DNA from: Bartonella sp. HY328
GTDB taxonomy: Bacteria > Pseudomonadota > Alphaproteobacteria > Rhizobiales > Rhizobiaceae
Assembly: GCF_025449335.1 (NCBI RefSeq)
Contig: NZ_CP104883.1
Location: forward strand, 1,666,501 to 1,730,500
DNA length: 64,000 nucleotides
Reading direction: 5' to 3'
Shown: one piece after another, positions 27,877-37,148 of the stretch
Layout: the number at the start of each line of letters is the position of its first letter
Numbering within the stretch: position 1 is the first letter of the stretch
Made by a program: the position numbers and the translations under genes
Notes under the pieces: model-generated
What the model was told of the DNA's origin: nothing
The model's input: only the letters and a program-made list of their open reading frames with translations
Database searches by the model: none

Positions 27877-28623
27877 TTATTCTTGCCTAATAATTTGTCC
27901 AAAATTATCTTCGTAAATAATGGTTCCATTTGAATAGGTGGTTTCTTCACCAACATTATTTGTGAGGATAGCAAGCCACGGATTGTGCATTGTTACATTC
28001 AGCCCCTGAATTAAGCGTTCGAGTAAAACATCTTTGCTACGGTATTCAATCTGTAGCCATAGATTAACATAGCGAAGTTGGTAGAAGTCGTTGCCTGCTA
28101 AAATACTAAGTACTGACCAAAATGTTAAACAATCCATTTCACCAAAATTTTGTTTATGGGCTTCGGTAAAATGGTCCGCAATTAATGCATCGCTTTGCAG
28201 TTGCGATAAATTGGAAACATATTCAGGTAGTGCAAGACGGAGAAACTCAAGCGTTAATTCACGCATAAGAGCTTCTTTATCGGCATCGGGATAATAGCGC
28301 AGCCGCAATAATCTTGATTGCTGCACATATTTTTTTGCATCTAATCGTGAAACTACCATCGGTTTGAGAGAGGGAGATGGCGGTTCAACTCTGGGCCATG
28401 GCCCCTTCAGTGGTTGGCTTTGGGTGAGGCTATTACTATGACGCGGCGGCCACAAATCTGGCCAATTAAGTATGCATAGCGCTGTTTCATCTAGCAAATG
28501 TGCATAAGTTTTTGCCACAGTTGCGTCACTCCCATGTGAGCATAAGGCCAAAACACAAGCCAAACTTAACTTATGCATTTGCCGCCGCGTAATTGATGAG
28601 AATAAGTTAAGATGATTTCCCAT
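27877..28623 (-). CDS. Protein of unknown function (248 aa)
   Basis: 248 residues; no family recognised. A short hydrophobic stretch lies near residues 17-28 (HKLSLACVLALC), a Pro/Ser-rich segment at about 55-87, then a mostly helical, Leu-rich part (100-215). The start is unsure: ATG 28623 has no clear ribosome site and ATG 28578 would put the hydrophobic stretch at the N-terminus like a weak signal peptide. It is 80 bp from the equally unknown gene at 28704 in the same direction, so they may be a pair. Confidence 0.6.
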   Translation of the reverse strand: MGNHLNLFSSITRRQMHKLSLACVLALCSHGSDATVAKTYAHLLDETALCILNWPDLWPPRHSNSLTQSQPLKGPWPRVEPPSPSLKPMVVSRLDAKKYVQQSRLLRLRYYPDADKEALMRELTLEFLRLALPEYVSNLSQLQSDALIADHFTEAHKQNFGEMDCLTFWSVLSILAGNDFYQLRYVNLWLQIEYRSKDVLLERLIQGLNVTMHNPWLAILTNNVGEETTYSNGTIIYEDNFGQIIRQE

Positions 28624-28703
28624 ATAAAACCAGATAGTCGTTGCTTAACACTAATTTCCTAAGAATGTATTCTCAGATTTAAGCCAATTCTTAGGTCTAG
28701 CGT

Positions 28704-29192
28704 TTATTCGTATGAATCGTTCCAAAAACCAAACTTCGTCATTAATTCACGATCAACATGCCCCCGCTCCATCGTAATCCGGCTCCAAAGCTCTTCATCT
28801 GATATGCCGTGTTTGTAACGTGAAAATTCGCCATATTCGTTGAAAAAAATGATCTTATCCACTTGATCAGGATATTCTAAAGCAATTTTTTTTATGAACT
28901 CAAATAAAAAGATGGTAGATCCGTCTTGAAGACTAAATGCAGTTCCCTCTTCCGATATATAACCTGATATCTCCCCGACTTGCCAGCCAAGATCCGCGCC
29001 CCATACAATGGTAAACACATATTTAGGGTTACGCGTTTTCCTCCAGTCTAGATATTGCCAATTCTTTACATTCCAGTTTTTGCGGAACCATAGTTCAAAT
29101 GCAGCAAAGTCTGTAATCAGTGGCTTGCTGTTATCATCGCTTAAAATGGAGGGTGCATCCAAATGTTCCATTGCCATCGTTAGAGCTTTCAT
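28704..29192 (-). CDS. Protein of unknown function (162 aa)
   Basis: 162 residues, acidic and rich in Trp and aromatic residues (for example FELWFRKNWNVKNWQYLDW near residue 32), no signal peptide or membrane segment. Small, acidic, aromatic cytoplasmic proteins of this look are often immunity proteins or lone SMI1-like domains, but no signature proves it. A second in-frame ATG lies at residue 7. It sits just before the 248-aa unknown gene, in the same direction. Confidence 0.6.
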   Translation of the reverse strand: MKALTMAMEHLDAPSILSDDNSKPLITDFAAFELWFRKNWNVKNWQYLDWRKTRNPKYVFTIVWGADLGWQVGEISGYISEEGTAFSLQDGSTIFLFEFIKKIALEYPDQVDKIIFFNEYGEFSRYKHGISDEELWSRITMERGHVDRELMTKFGFWNDSYE

Positions 29193-29497
29193 TCAGAAGT
29201 AAAAGTTCTATGCCGTTTCAGTTATTTTTAAAATGGAAGATGCCTAATTAGTGTCGATAAATTTTTGATTTATTGTTACTATTTTAGGTGGTATTAAATC
29301 ATATCCCATGATGAATACGATAATACATGGATTTATAAACGTCAATTAATCTACAAATCTGAACGCATAAAGTTTTAATATTGTTAATTACCCAAAATGC
29401 TATAAATTGCTTTTCCAATATGCTTTGGCTTTAAAGTATTTATATCATAAAAAAACGCCGAATAAATCGGCGCCTTAATTTTTAAACTTAAGAACTA
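29193..29497. other. 305-bp gap between parC and the unknown pair
   Basis: AT-rich; apart from the parC terminator at 29449-29472 I see no gene, repeat or clear site. It must contain the promoter for the gene at 28704. Confidence 0.5.
29449..29472 (-). terminator. Intrinsic terminator of parC
   Basis: On the minus strand CGCCGA-TTTAT-TCGGCG is followed by seven T residues, 25 nt after the parC stop. Confidence 0.85.
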
Positions 29498-31744
29498 TTA
29501 ATTAAACTTGCCAGACCGTGGAAAACCTTTCGGTACCATACGCCCTGCACCTGCACGGTTACCAATCCATTCAATCAGTTCTTCCTTGCTGCGAACAAAA
29601 CTTCTATCAGCTGAATCTTTCCAAGTTAAACCATCATCTAAATTAAAGGTGATAATATCGCTCATGCCACCATCGCGATAGCGTTGCAAACGAACACCTT
29701 TGCCGCGCGACATTTCAGCAATTTGTTCAATCGGGAAAACTAGCAATTTACGGTTTTCACCAACAATTGCAACGCTGTCACCATTTACTCTAATGCAACT
29801 TGCCGCTTCATCAGGAGCTTTCACATTCATCACTTGTTTGCCTTTGCGGGTTGTCGCAATGACATCATTTTCAGGCACAATAAAGCCGTGGCCAAGATGT
29901 GACGTGATGAGCAACTTAGTATCTGCTTCATGCACAAAAGCAGTCAAAATGTCTTGGTCATTATCCATGTCAACAAGAATACGGATTGGTTCGCCATGTC
30001 CTCGCCCACCGGGCAAGCTATTTGCTGCAATAGTGTAAAACTTACCACCAGTGCTCAATACCAAAATTTTGTCGGTTGTTTGTGCGGGGAAGGCAAGTTT
30101 TAGGCTATCACCTTCTTTGAATGATAGACTAGAATAATCAGAAATATGACCTTTTAAAGCGCGTAACCAACCTTTTTCGGAAACAACAATGGTGATTGGT
30201 TCTTTTTCAATCATCGCTTGTTGAATGTCATCAATGTCATGGTCTGGTGCTTTTTCAAAGCTGGTACGACGTTTGCCAAGATCAGTATTTTGCGAAAAAA
30301 TCCATTTAACTTTTGAAACTTCGGAAGAAATAGCCTTCCATTGTCGTACATTAGAGGCAATAAGTTCTTCAAGTTCTTGTTTTTCAACCGTTAGCTTGTC
30401 AAATTCCGTCCGGATTTCTACTTCTTCGAGTTTGCGCAGTGAGCGTAAACGCATATTTAAAATAGCTTCCGCCTGATTGTCTGTTAAATTAAAAGTAGCA
30501 ATCAGTTGCTTTTTAGGCTCATCTTCTTCGCGGATAATACGAATAATCTCATCAAGATTAAGATAGGCAATGAGATAGCCACTCAAAAGCTCCAGGCGCT
30601 TCTCAATTTCTTTTAAGCGATATTGCGTACGGCGAATGAGAACTTCTTTTCGATGTTCAAGCCATTGTTTTAATGTTTGATCTAATGATAAGACATTTGG
30701 AATTTTGCCTAAGGTCAAAACATTTAAGTTAAGTGAAATCCGCGTTTCAAAATCAGTTAGTTTAAACAGAGATTCCATTAAAATCTCTGGGTCAACACTG
30801 CGGTTTTTAGGCTCTAAAACAATGCGAATATCTTCCGCAGATTCATCTCTAATATCTTCAAGTAATGGTAGTTTACGTTGAATTAAAAGCTCTGCTGTTT
30901 TTTCGATAAGACGGGCTTTTTGAACTTGGTAGGGGATTTCCGTTACAACAATAACGTATGAGCCGCGCGCACCTTCTTCTTTGTGCCAGCGCGAACGTAA
31001 GCGGAATGAACCGCGTCCTGTGCGGTAAGATTCCGCGATGGATTGCGTTGGCTCTACCAAAATACCGCCAGTTGGAAAATCTGGCCCTGGAATAAATTGA
31101 ATCAAATCATCCGATGTTGCATCGGGGTGGGCAATAATGTGTAAGGCCGCATCACAAAGTTCGGCAACATTGTGCGGCGGAATAGATGTTGCCATACCAA
31201 CGGCAATACCTGATGAACCATTAGCAAGAATGTTAGGAAAAGCACCCGGCAATACGATTGGTTCTTCATCTTCCTCATTATAGGTTGGACGAAAATCAAT
31301 CGCGTTTTCAGTGATACCCTCAAGCAATAATGTCGATACTTCAGTCATGCGGGCTTCGGTATAGCGCATTGCTGCTGCACCATCACCATCAATATTGCCA
31401 AAGTTACCTTGGCCATCAATTAACGGATAGCGTACAGCAAAATCTTGTGCGAGGCGCACAAGTGCATCATAAATTGATGCATCACCATGGGGGTGAAACT
31501 TACCCATGACATCACCAACAATACGAGCGCATTTGGCATAGCCTTGATCGGGAAACAGCCGAAGAAGCCGCATAGCGTGAATAATACGCCGATGCACGGG
31601 TTTTAAACCATCACGTACATCGGGCAGGGCACGATGCATAATAGTGGATAATGCATAAGCAAGATAACGCTCTTCAAGAGCAGATTTCAAGCCGACTTTT
31701 TCGATATGCTCATCAAGAGCGGAAGGAATCACATTTTTTGCCAT
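29498..31744 (-). CDS. parC: DNA topoisomerase IV subunit A
   Basis: 748 residues from ATG at 31744 (TTG at 31759 is an alternative). The N-terminal breakage-reunion domain contains RDGLKPVHRR and the catalytic Tyr128 (AAAMRYTEAR). The C-terminal domain has degenerate blades and lacks a clear GyrA box, which together with length favours ParC over GyrA. It decatenates sister chromosomes with ParE. In the quinolone-binding helix the residue matching E. coli ParC Ser80 is Ala (HPHGDAS). Confidence 0.93.
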   Translation of the reverse strand: MAKNVIPSALDEHIEKVGLKSALEERYLAYALSTIMHRALPDVRDGLKPVHRRIIHAMRLLRLFPDQGYAKCARIVGDVMGKFHPHGDASIYDALVRLAQDFAVRYPLIDGQGNFGNIDGDGAAAMRYTEARMTEVSTLLLEGITENAIDFRPTYNEEDEEPIVLPGAFPNILANGSSGIAVGMATSIPPHNVAELCDAALHIIAHPDATSDDLIQFIPGPDFPTGGILVEPTQSIAESYRTGRGSFRLRSRWHKEEGARGSYVIVVTEIPYQVQKARLIEKTAELLIQRKLPLLEDIRDESAEDIRIVLEPKNRSVDPEILMESLFKLTDFETRISLNLNVLTLGKIPNVLSLDQTLKQWLEHRKEVLIRRTQYRLKEIEKRLELLSGYLIAYLNLDEIIRIIREEDEPKKQLIATFNLTDNQAEAILNMRLRSLRKLEEVEIRTEFDKLTVEKQELEELIASNVRQWKAISSEVSKVKWIFSQNTDLGKRRTSFEKAPDHDIDDIQQAMIEKEPITIVVSEKGWLRALKGHISDYSSLSFKEGDSLKLAFPAQTTDKILVLSTGGKFYTIAANSLPGGRGHGEPIRILVDMDNDQDILTAFVHEADTKLLITSHLGHGFIVPENDVIATTRKGKQVMNVKAPDEAASCIRVNGDSVAIVGENRKLLVFPIEQIAEMSRGKGVRLQRYRDGGMSDIITFNLDDGLTWKDSADRSFVRSKEELIEWIGNRAGAGRMVPKGFPRSGKFN

Positions 31745-32221
31745 AAGATTGAATATCAATAGGTTTTTGTTGAAGCAAGAGTTTAGGGGCAGGACCCATT
31801 AATTTAAATGAAATGGCACAATAAACAGCAAAAATTTACAAGGAGGAAAGCGAAAAGTGGGTGGTATACCCAGTTAAGCTTTACGACGCAGTAGATTACA
31901 GCTGTTTTTGTGTCCTTTCAGGATATGATAAATTTTCGCGATAACTTTGTCGAAGCCCCTTGAAAATATTTATATTTCCTGCGGATCTTCTCCTTGTTCT
32001 CACAAAAATTTTCTCATACCATTTCGTTCAAATTAATGGGTCCTGACCCTAAGCAATAGATATATTCTATCTATTGTTTTTTTATTAAATTGAAATAATC
32101 TGCAACCAATTTCCAAGGTAAAACGTTTAATTTTTCTATGAGATTATGATTTACATCATTTGGTAAATGGTAAAATTATAGAGCTTTAACTTTAGGTTTT
32201 TATAAATCGCGGAAAGTAAAA
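31745..32221. other. 477-bp gap between divergent parC and tspO
   Basis: Mostly occupied by the MITE-like element (31786-32049). The remaining 172 bp before tspO is AT-rich and should contain its promoter; no clear operator is visible. The element sits only about 40 bp from the parC start, so parC transcription probably starts within or across it. Confidence 0.6.
31786..32049. mobile_element. MITE-like element with long terminal inverted repeats
   Basis: A 264-bp stretch bounded by GGGGCAGGACCCATTAATTT on the left and the complement of GGGTCAGGACCCATTAATTT on the right. The match continues inward imperfectly for roughly 55-60 bp (ATGAAATGG, then AAAATTT, then ACAAGGAG on both arms). It is flanked by TA on both sides, consistent with TA target duplication as made by IS630/Tc1-mariner-like transposases. 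It has no coding capacity and lies between parC and tspO. Confidence 0.75.
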
Positions 32222-32683
32222 ATGAAAATTATGCACAAATCATTATATGCAGTTTTGTTTATTGTTGCGATTTTTATAATCGGTGGTGCGATTGGATATA
32301 ATTTTGCACCAACGTCTTGGTATCAAGAATTAAATAAACCTTTTTTTACCCCTCCTAATTGGTTATTTGCTCCTGTTTGGTCAATTCTATATATAATCAT
32401 TGGCTTTGTGGGCTGGCGGATATTTATTGATAGGCCAAATGATCTCTTAAAAACAATGTGGTCTGCGCAATTGGTGATCAACTTTGCATGGACACCGCTG
32501 TTTTTTGGTTTGCATCAAACAGTTATCGCGCTCTTTGCTTGTATAATCATGCTGCTATTGGCGATAATGATTATTTTAAAAGCATGGAATAGCGACAAAT
32601 TGGTTGCCATTTTGTTTATTCCATACGCACTTTGGCTTGCTTTGGCAGCAGCATTGAATGCTGGTGTTGTTTTATTAAACTAA
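32222..32683 (+). CDS. tspO: TspO/MBR family tryptophan-rich sensory protein
   Basis: 153 residues, five predicted membrane segments. The TspO pattern SWYQELNKPFFTPPNWLFAPVWSILY near residues 32-57 is diagnostic. Bacterial TspO binds porphyrins in the outer or cell membrane and adjusts tetrapyrrole or stress responses to oxygen and light. GGAAAG precedes the ATG. It converges on uvrA across a hairpin. Confidence 0.92.
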   Translation: MKIMHKSLYAVLFIVAIFIIGGAIGYNFAPTSWYQELNKPFFTPPNWLFAPVWSILYIIIGFVGWRIFIDRPNDLLKTMWSAQLVINFAWTPLFFGLHQTVIALFACIIMLLLAIMIILKAWNSDKLVAILFIPYALWLALAAALNAGVVLLN

Positions 32684-32714
32684 ATATTTTTACTTTTTAT
32701 ATAACAGTGAATTA

Positions 32715-32754
32715 CCCACCATATATCATTCATTTTCTTAAGATATATGGTGGG
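32715..32754. terminator. Hairpin between converging tspO and uvrA
   Basis: CCCACCATATAT and its perfect complement flank a 16-nt loop, between the two stop codons. T-rich sequence follows only weakly on either strand, so it is a probable bidirectional terminator of moderate strength. Confidence 0.6.
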
Positions 32755-32762
32755 TGTTTACT

Positions 32763-35663
32763 TTAAGTTGGCCGGCGTTCTAATAATTCTTTGAGAAAAT
32801 GACCGGTATAAGATCTGTCTTCTTTTACAATATCCTCAGGTCTTCCAACTGCTACAATTTCGCCGCCGCCGTCTCCGCCTTCAGGTCCAAGATCAATAAC
32901 CCAATCGGCGGTTTTGATGACTTCAAGATTATGCTCGATAACTGCAACGGTATTGCCTTGATCAACCAATTCATGCAGAACTTCCAATAATTTTGCAACG
33001 TCATGAAAATGCAAACCAGTCGTTGGTTCGTCAAGAATATAAAGGGTCTTGCCAGTGGCTTTGCGTGATAATTCTTTGGCGAGTTTAACGCGCTGTGCTT
33101 CACCACCTGATAGTGTGGTTGCCTGCTGACCTACCTTTATATAGCCAAGACCAACTTTCACCAATGTATCAAGTTTGTCGCGCACGGCAGGCACGGCTGA
33201 GAAGAATGCTGCGCCTTCTTCTACCGTCATATCAAGGACATCGGCAATAGATTTTTCTTTAAAGGTTACTTCTAAAGTTTCACGATTATAACGCTTACCC
33301 TGACATACATCGCAGGTGACATAAACATCTGGCAGGAAGTGCATTTCAATTTTAATAACACCATCACCTTGGCACGCTTCACAGCGACCGCCTTTCACGT
33401 TAAAAGAAAAGCGTCCGGCTTGATAGCCCCGTGCTTTTGCTTCAGGTAAGCCAGCAAACCAATCGCGAATTGGTGTAAATGCCCCAGTATAGGTTGCAGG
33501 ATTGGAACGAGGTGTGCGGCCAATCGGTGACTGGTCGATATCAATCACTTTGTCAATAAATTCCAACCCATCAATACGTTGAAATTCTGACGGTATCTCC
33601 CTGCTGCCCATGATGCGGCGTGATGCGGCTTTATACAAAGTTTCAATAAGAAAGGTAGATTTGCCACCACCAGAAACACCGGTTACACAGGTAAACGTGC
33701 CAAGCGGAATATCGGCGCTAACATTTTTTAAATTATTACCAGTAGCGCCAACAACTTTAATTGCTTTTTTCTTATCAATTTTTCGTCTTTGCTTCGGTAA
33801 AGGCACAAACATTTTGCCTGACAAATATTGCCCAGTTAAAGAAGCGGAATTATCCATGACTTCCTTTGGCGTACCTTTAGCGATGATATTGCCACCATGA
33901 ATACCAGCTGCGGGACCAATATCCACCACGTAATCAGCGGTTAAAATTGCATCCTCATCATGCTCAACCACTATGACTGAGTTACCTAAATCACGCAAAT
34001 GACGTAATGTTTCAAGTAAGCGTTCATTGTCGCGTTGATGAAGACCAATCGAGGGTTCATCAAGCACATAAAGCACACCGGTCAAGCCCGAGCCAATTTG
34101 CGAAGCCAAACGAATACGCTGGCTTTCACCACCAGAAAGCGTACCGGAGTTGCGCGCTAATGTTAAATATTCAAGGCCAACATCATTCAAAAAACGCAAT
34201 CTTTCACGAATTTCTTTCAAAATTCGTTCAGCAATGCCCCGTTGCTTATCAGTAAAACCTTTGTCAATAGAGCTAAACCAGTCATCGGCTTTGGCAATTG
34301 ACATGGCAGTTACTTGCCCAATATGCAGTCCACCAATTTTAACTGCCAAAGCTTCTGGCTTCAATCGATAGCCATGACAAGCAGGGCAGGGCGTTGCGGT
34401 CATATAACGCTCAATCTCATCGCGAGACCAAGCTGAATCTGTTTCTTTCCAGCGGCGTTCCATATTAGGGATAACCCCTTCAAAAGGCTTTACAGCCTTG
34501 TAGGATCTCGCACCATCATCATAAACAAATTCAATATCTTTTTTGCCCGTACCATATAGAACTGCCTGTTGGGCTTCCGGCGTTATTTTATTCCATATAT
34601 CGGTTAGTTTGAAACCATAAGTGCGGCCAATAGCTTCCAAAGTTTGATTATAATAAGGTGATGAAGATCGCGCCCAAGGAGCGATAGCTCCAGCTTTTAA
34701 GGTTATGCTATCATCAGGTACAATTAATGCCGCATCAATTGCTTGTTTTTGACCAAGGCCATCACAAGTCGGGCAAGCGCCTACTGGATTATTGAAGGAA
34801 AACAGCCTTGGCTCAATTTCTGCAATGGTAAAACCGGAAACGGGGCAGGCGAATTTTTCTGAAAATAAAATGCTTTGATGCGTGTCGTTTTTGGATTTAT
34901 TGGCTGAATTGGATGCTAATTCAGCCTCAGGTAAGGGCTTATCCGCAAATTCGGCAATGGCCAAGCCATCAGCCAAGCGCAAACTTGTTTCTATACTATC
35001 GGCAAGTCTGGTTTTGAGATCATCACGCACCGCAACGCGGTCAACAATGACGTCAATATCGTGCTTAAATTTCTTATCAAGATTAGGCACATCGCTAATT
35101 TCATAAAAAGTGCCATCAACCTTAACCCGTTGAAAGCCTTTTTTTTGTAATTCGGCAAATTCCTTTTTAAACTCACCTTTTCGACCGCGTACGAGTGGTG
35201 CAATAATATAAAGTCGCGTTCCTTCGTCTAAAGTCATGATGCGATCCACCATTTGGCTAATCGTTTGACTCTCAATAGGTAACCCAGTCGCAGGTGAATA
35301 GGGGACACCAACACGGGCAAATAAAAGCCTCATATAATCATAAATTTCGGTAACTGTGCCAACTGTCGAGCGCGGATTTTTACTCGTTGTCTTTTGTTCA
35401 ATTGAAATTGCGGGTGAAAGACCATCAATTTGATCAACATCCGGCTTTTGCATCATCTCAAGAAATTGACGCGCATAGGCTGAAAGGCTTTCAACATAGC
35501 GTCTTTGCCCTTCCGCATAAATAGTATCAAAGGCTAATGACGATTTACCAGAACCTGATAAGCCTGTCATAACAATGAGTTTATCACGGGGCAGGTCAAT
35601 ATCAATGTTTTTAAGATTGTGCTCGCGCGCGCCACGGATAGAAATATACTTCTGCTCAGACAT
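32763..35663 (-). CDS. uvrA: Excinuclease ABC subunit A
   Basis: 966 residues from ATG at 35663. It contains two ABC ATPase modules, with Walker A GLSGSGKSS near residue 34 and GVSGGGKST near 660, two LSGGE-type signatures, and Cys-rich zinc modules (CPTCDGLG-like and CEACQGDG / CDVCQGKR). UvrA2 finds bulky DNA damage and loads UvrB. The frame is open 27 codons further, but that stretch covers the SOS box and promoter and is not UvrA-like. Controlled by a LexA site just upstream. Confidence 0.97.
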   Translation of the reverse strand: MSEQKYISIRGAREHNLKNIDIDLPRDKLIVMTGLSGSGKSSLAFDTIYAEGQRRYVESLSAYARQFLEMMQKPDVDQIDGLSPAISIEQKTTSKNPRSTVGTVTEIYDYMRLLFARVGVPYSPATGLPIESQTISQMVDRIMTLDEGTRLYIIAPLVRGRKGEFKKEFAELQKKGFQRVKVDGTFYEISDVPNLDKKFKHDIDVIVDRVAVRDDLKTRLADSIETSLRLADGLAIAEFADKPLPEAELASNSANKSKNDTHQSILFSEKFACPVSGFTIAEIEPRLFSFNNPVGACPTCDGLGQKQAIDAALIVPDDSITLKAGAIAPWARSSSPYYNQTLEAIGRTYGFKLTDIWNKITPEAQQAVLYGTGKKDIEFVYDDGARSYKAVKPFEGVIPNMERRWKETDSAWSRDEIERYMTATPCPACHGYRLKPEALAVKIGGLHIGQVTAMSIAKADDWFSSIDKGFTDKQRGIAERILKEIRERLRFLNDVGLEYLTLARNSGTLSGGESQRIRLASQIGSGLTGVLYVLDEPSIGLHQRDNERLLETLRHLRDLGNSVIVVEHDEDAILTADYVVDIGPAAGIHGGNIIAKGTPKEVMDNSASLTGQYLSGKMFVPLPKQRRKIDKKKAIKVVGATGNNLKNVSADIPLGTFTCVTGVSGGGKSTFLIETLYKAASRRIMGSREIPSEFQRIDGLEFIDKVIDIDQSPIGRTPRSNPATYTGAFTPIRDWFAGLPEAKARGYQAGRFSFNVKGGRCEACQGDGVIKIEMHFLPDVYVTCDVCQGKRYNRETLEVTFKEKSIADVLDMTVEEGAAFFSAVPAVRDKLDTLVKVGLGYIKVGQQATTLSGGEAQRVKLAKELSRKATGKTLYILDEPTTGLHFHDVAKLLEVLHELVDQGNTVAVIEHNLEVIKTADWVIDLGPEGGDGGGEIVAVGRPEDIVKEDRSYTGHFLKELLERRPT

Positions 35664-36037
35664 AAAAAATCCAAAATTAAAGAGTAGAACAAAAAAAGAA
35701 CAATTGCTAAATAATGTAATTTCATCTATATTACAATATGGCAAAATGATTTGTTTTAATGGTTAAAACTAATATAAGATTAAAATGCTAATTTACGAGG
35801 GTAAGGCACGAAAATGTTAACATCTGTGGAAAGGATGTTTATTTATCGGTATTTGTTTTAACCTTGTGAATAAAGCGTATAAGGTGGCGTTTCAAAATAC
35901 AAAATATTTACCTCTTTTGTTGAGTTATGATGTATTTATAGTTTTTAAACAATGGGTTGAGTATTTTATCCCGATGAGGGAAAGTGATAGGGTGAACTGA
36001 TTCACCATTTTAATTTGCATAATATATGGAGATAGTA
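35664..36037. other. 374-bp divergent control region of uvrA and ssb
   Basis: It contains the uvrA promoter and SOS box (35687-35736). The ssb side has no second GTTC-N7-GTTC match that I can see; ssb has a GGAG 9 nt before its ATG. Confidence 0.6.
35687..35736 (-). promoter_or_regulatory. uvrA promoter with LexA (SOS) box
   Basis: On the minus strand: -35 TTGTAA (35736-35731), a 17-bp spacer, -10 TATTTA (35713-35708), then GTTC-TTTTTTT-GTTC (35701-35687) over the expected start site, 24 nt before the uvrA ATG. GTTC-N7-GTTC is the alphaproteobacterial LexA site; its position predicts repression until DNA damage. Confidence 0.82.
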
Positions 36038-36601
36038 ATGGCCGGTAGCGTAAACAAGGTAATCTTGGTTGGTAATCTTGGAGCCGATCCAGAAATTCGC
36101 CGTATGAGTTCTGGTGATGCCGTTGCAAGTTTTCGCATTGCTACCTCAGAAAGCTGGCGCGATAAAAATACTGGCGAGCGTAAAGAGCGCACCGAATGGA
36201 CCAATGTTGTGATTTTCAATGATAATTTGGTTAAGGTCGTTGAGCAATATGTCAAAAAAGGTGCTAAGCTTTATATTGAAGGGCAGTTACAAACCCGTAA
36301 ATGGCAAGATCAAAACGGCAATGACCGTTACACAACTGAGGTTGTTTTACAAAAATATCGCGGCGAATTACAAATGTTAGATAGTCGCGGTGACGGTGGT
36401 AATGCAGGGCGCGGTGAAGTAGGTAATTATAATAGCGGTGGTTATAATAATAACCGTAATTCTAATTTCAATAATTCCAACAATTCGAATAATTCTGGTA
36501 ATTCTAATGAAGATCGCGGCTTTGGCGGCGGTAATGATTTTGGCAATCAAGGCGGTGGGGGCAACTTCTCACGCGATCTTGATGATGAAGTACCATTTTG
36601 A
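36038..36601 (+). CDS. ssb: Single-stranded DNA-binding protein
   Basis: 187 residues. The OB fold covers residues 1-115 (KVILVGNLGADPE, then WTNVVIF), followed by a Gly/Asn/Ser-rich flexible linker (about 120-175) and the acidic tail DLDDEVPF that recruits partner proteins such as the chi subunit. The start at 36038 has GGAG 9 nt upstream; the frame is open 4 codons further. Divergent from uvrA, a common arrangement. The linker is unusually rich in Asn repeats. Confidence 0.96.
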   Translation: MAGSVNKVILVGNLGADPEIRRMSSGDAVASFRIATSESWRDKNTGERKERTEWTNVVIFNDNLVKVVEQYVKKGAKLYIEGQLQTRKWQDQNGNDRYTTEVVLQKYRGELQMLDSRGDGGNAGRGEVGNYNSGGYNNNRNSNFNNSNNSNNSGNSNEDRGFGGGNDFGNQGGGGNFSRDLDDEVPF

Positions 36602-37148
36602 TTAAAATGCAAATTTTATAACGAATTGATTTGACTGGTTTTATTTTAAAAAACGGTTGAAATCCAGTTTTTTGGTTGTTTAAATTATTAGCCCCATTAA
36701 TTTGTTATAAGATTGATGGGGTTTTTCTTTGCTGGTATTCCTGTAATATAATGCGTTTACCGTACACATAGGCAGGTTTCATAAGTGATAGGCTCTGAGC
36801 CTGAAGGCTTGCGGTTTTAACTAACTTCCCAATGTTGATGATGTTAATATTTTTTTGGAAGATATGTTTTTGCTATGTCATTTTCATAATCACTCATCAT
36901 ATCTATCACTAGAATAGATCATCGCTTACTTTCAAGATTATGCGATATTGTTAAATCTTACAAAATTGTCATTATTAAAAATTGTTATTATTAAAGAATG
37001 GCCTTGCAGGTCGAAACTGTTGTTGCTAACACTTAATCCAGCAATCATGGGGGTGCTTTTAGGGGCAAGGTTTAAGATTGAATAAGGGTTTCTTTCTTTA
37101 ACTCCACGTCATGACGTATTATTTATCTTTAACTAAGAAAGTTATGCT
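36602..37148. other. 547-bp gap between ssb and the exported protein gene
   Basis: The ssb terminator lies at the left. ACGTCATGACGT (37106-37117), a perfect 12-bp palindrome, lies 31 nt before the next ATG. No gene is seen in the rest. Confidence 0.55.
36692..36726 (+). terminator. Intrinsic terminator of ssb
   Basis: CCCCATTAAT pairs with ATTGATGGGG (one G-T pair) around a 10-nt loop, followed by five T residues. Confidence 0.8.
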
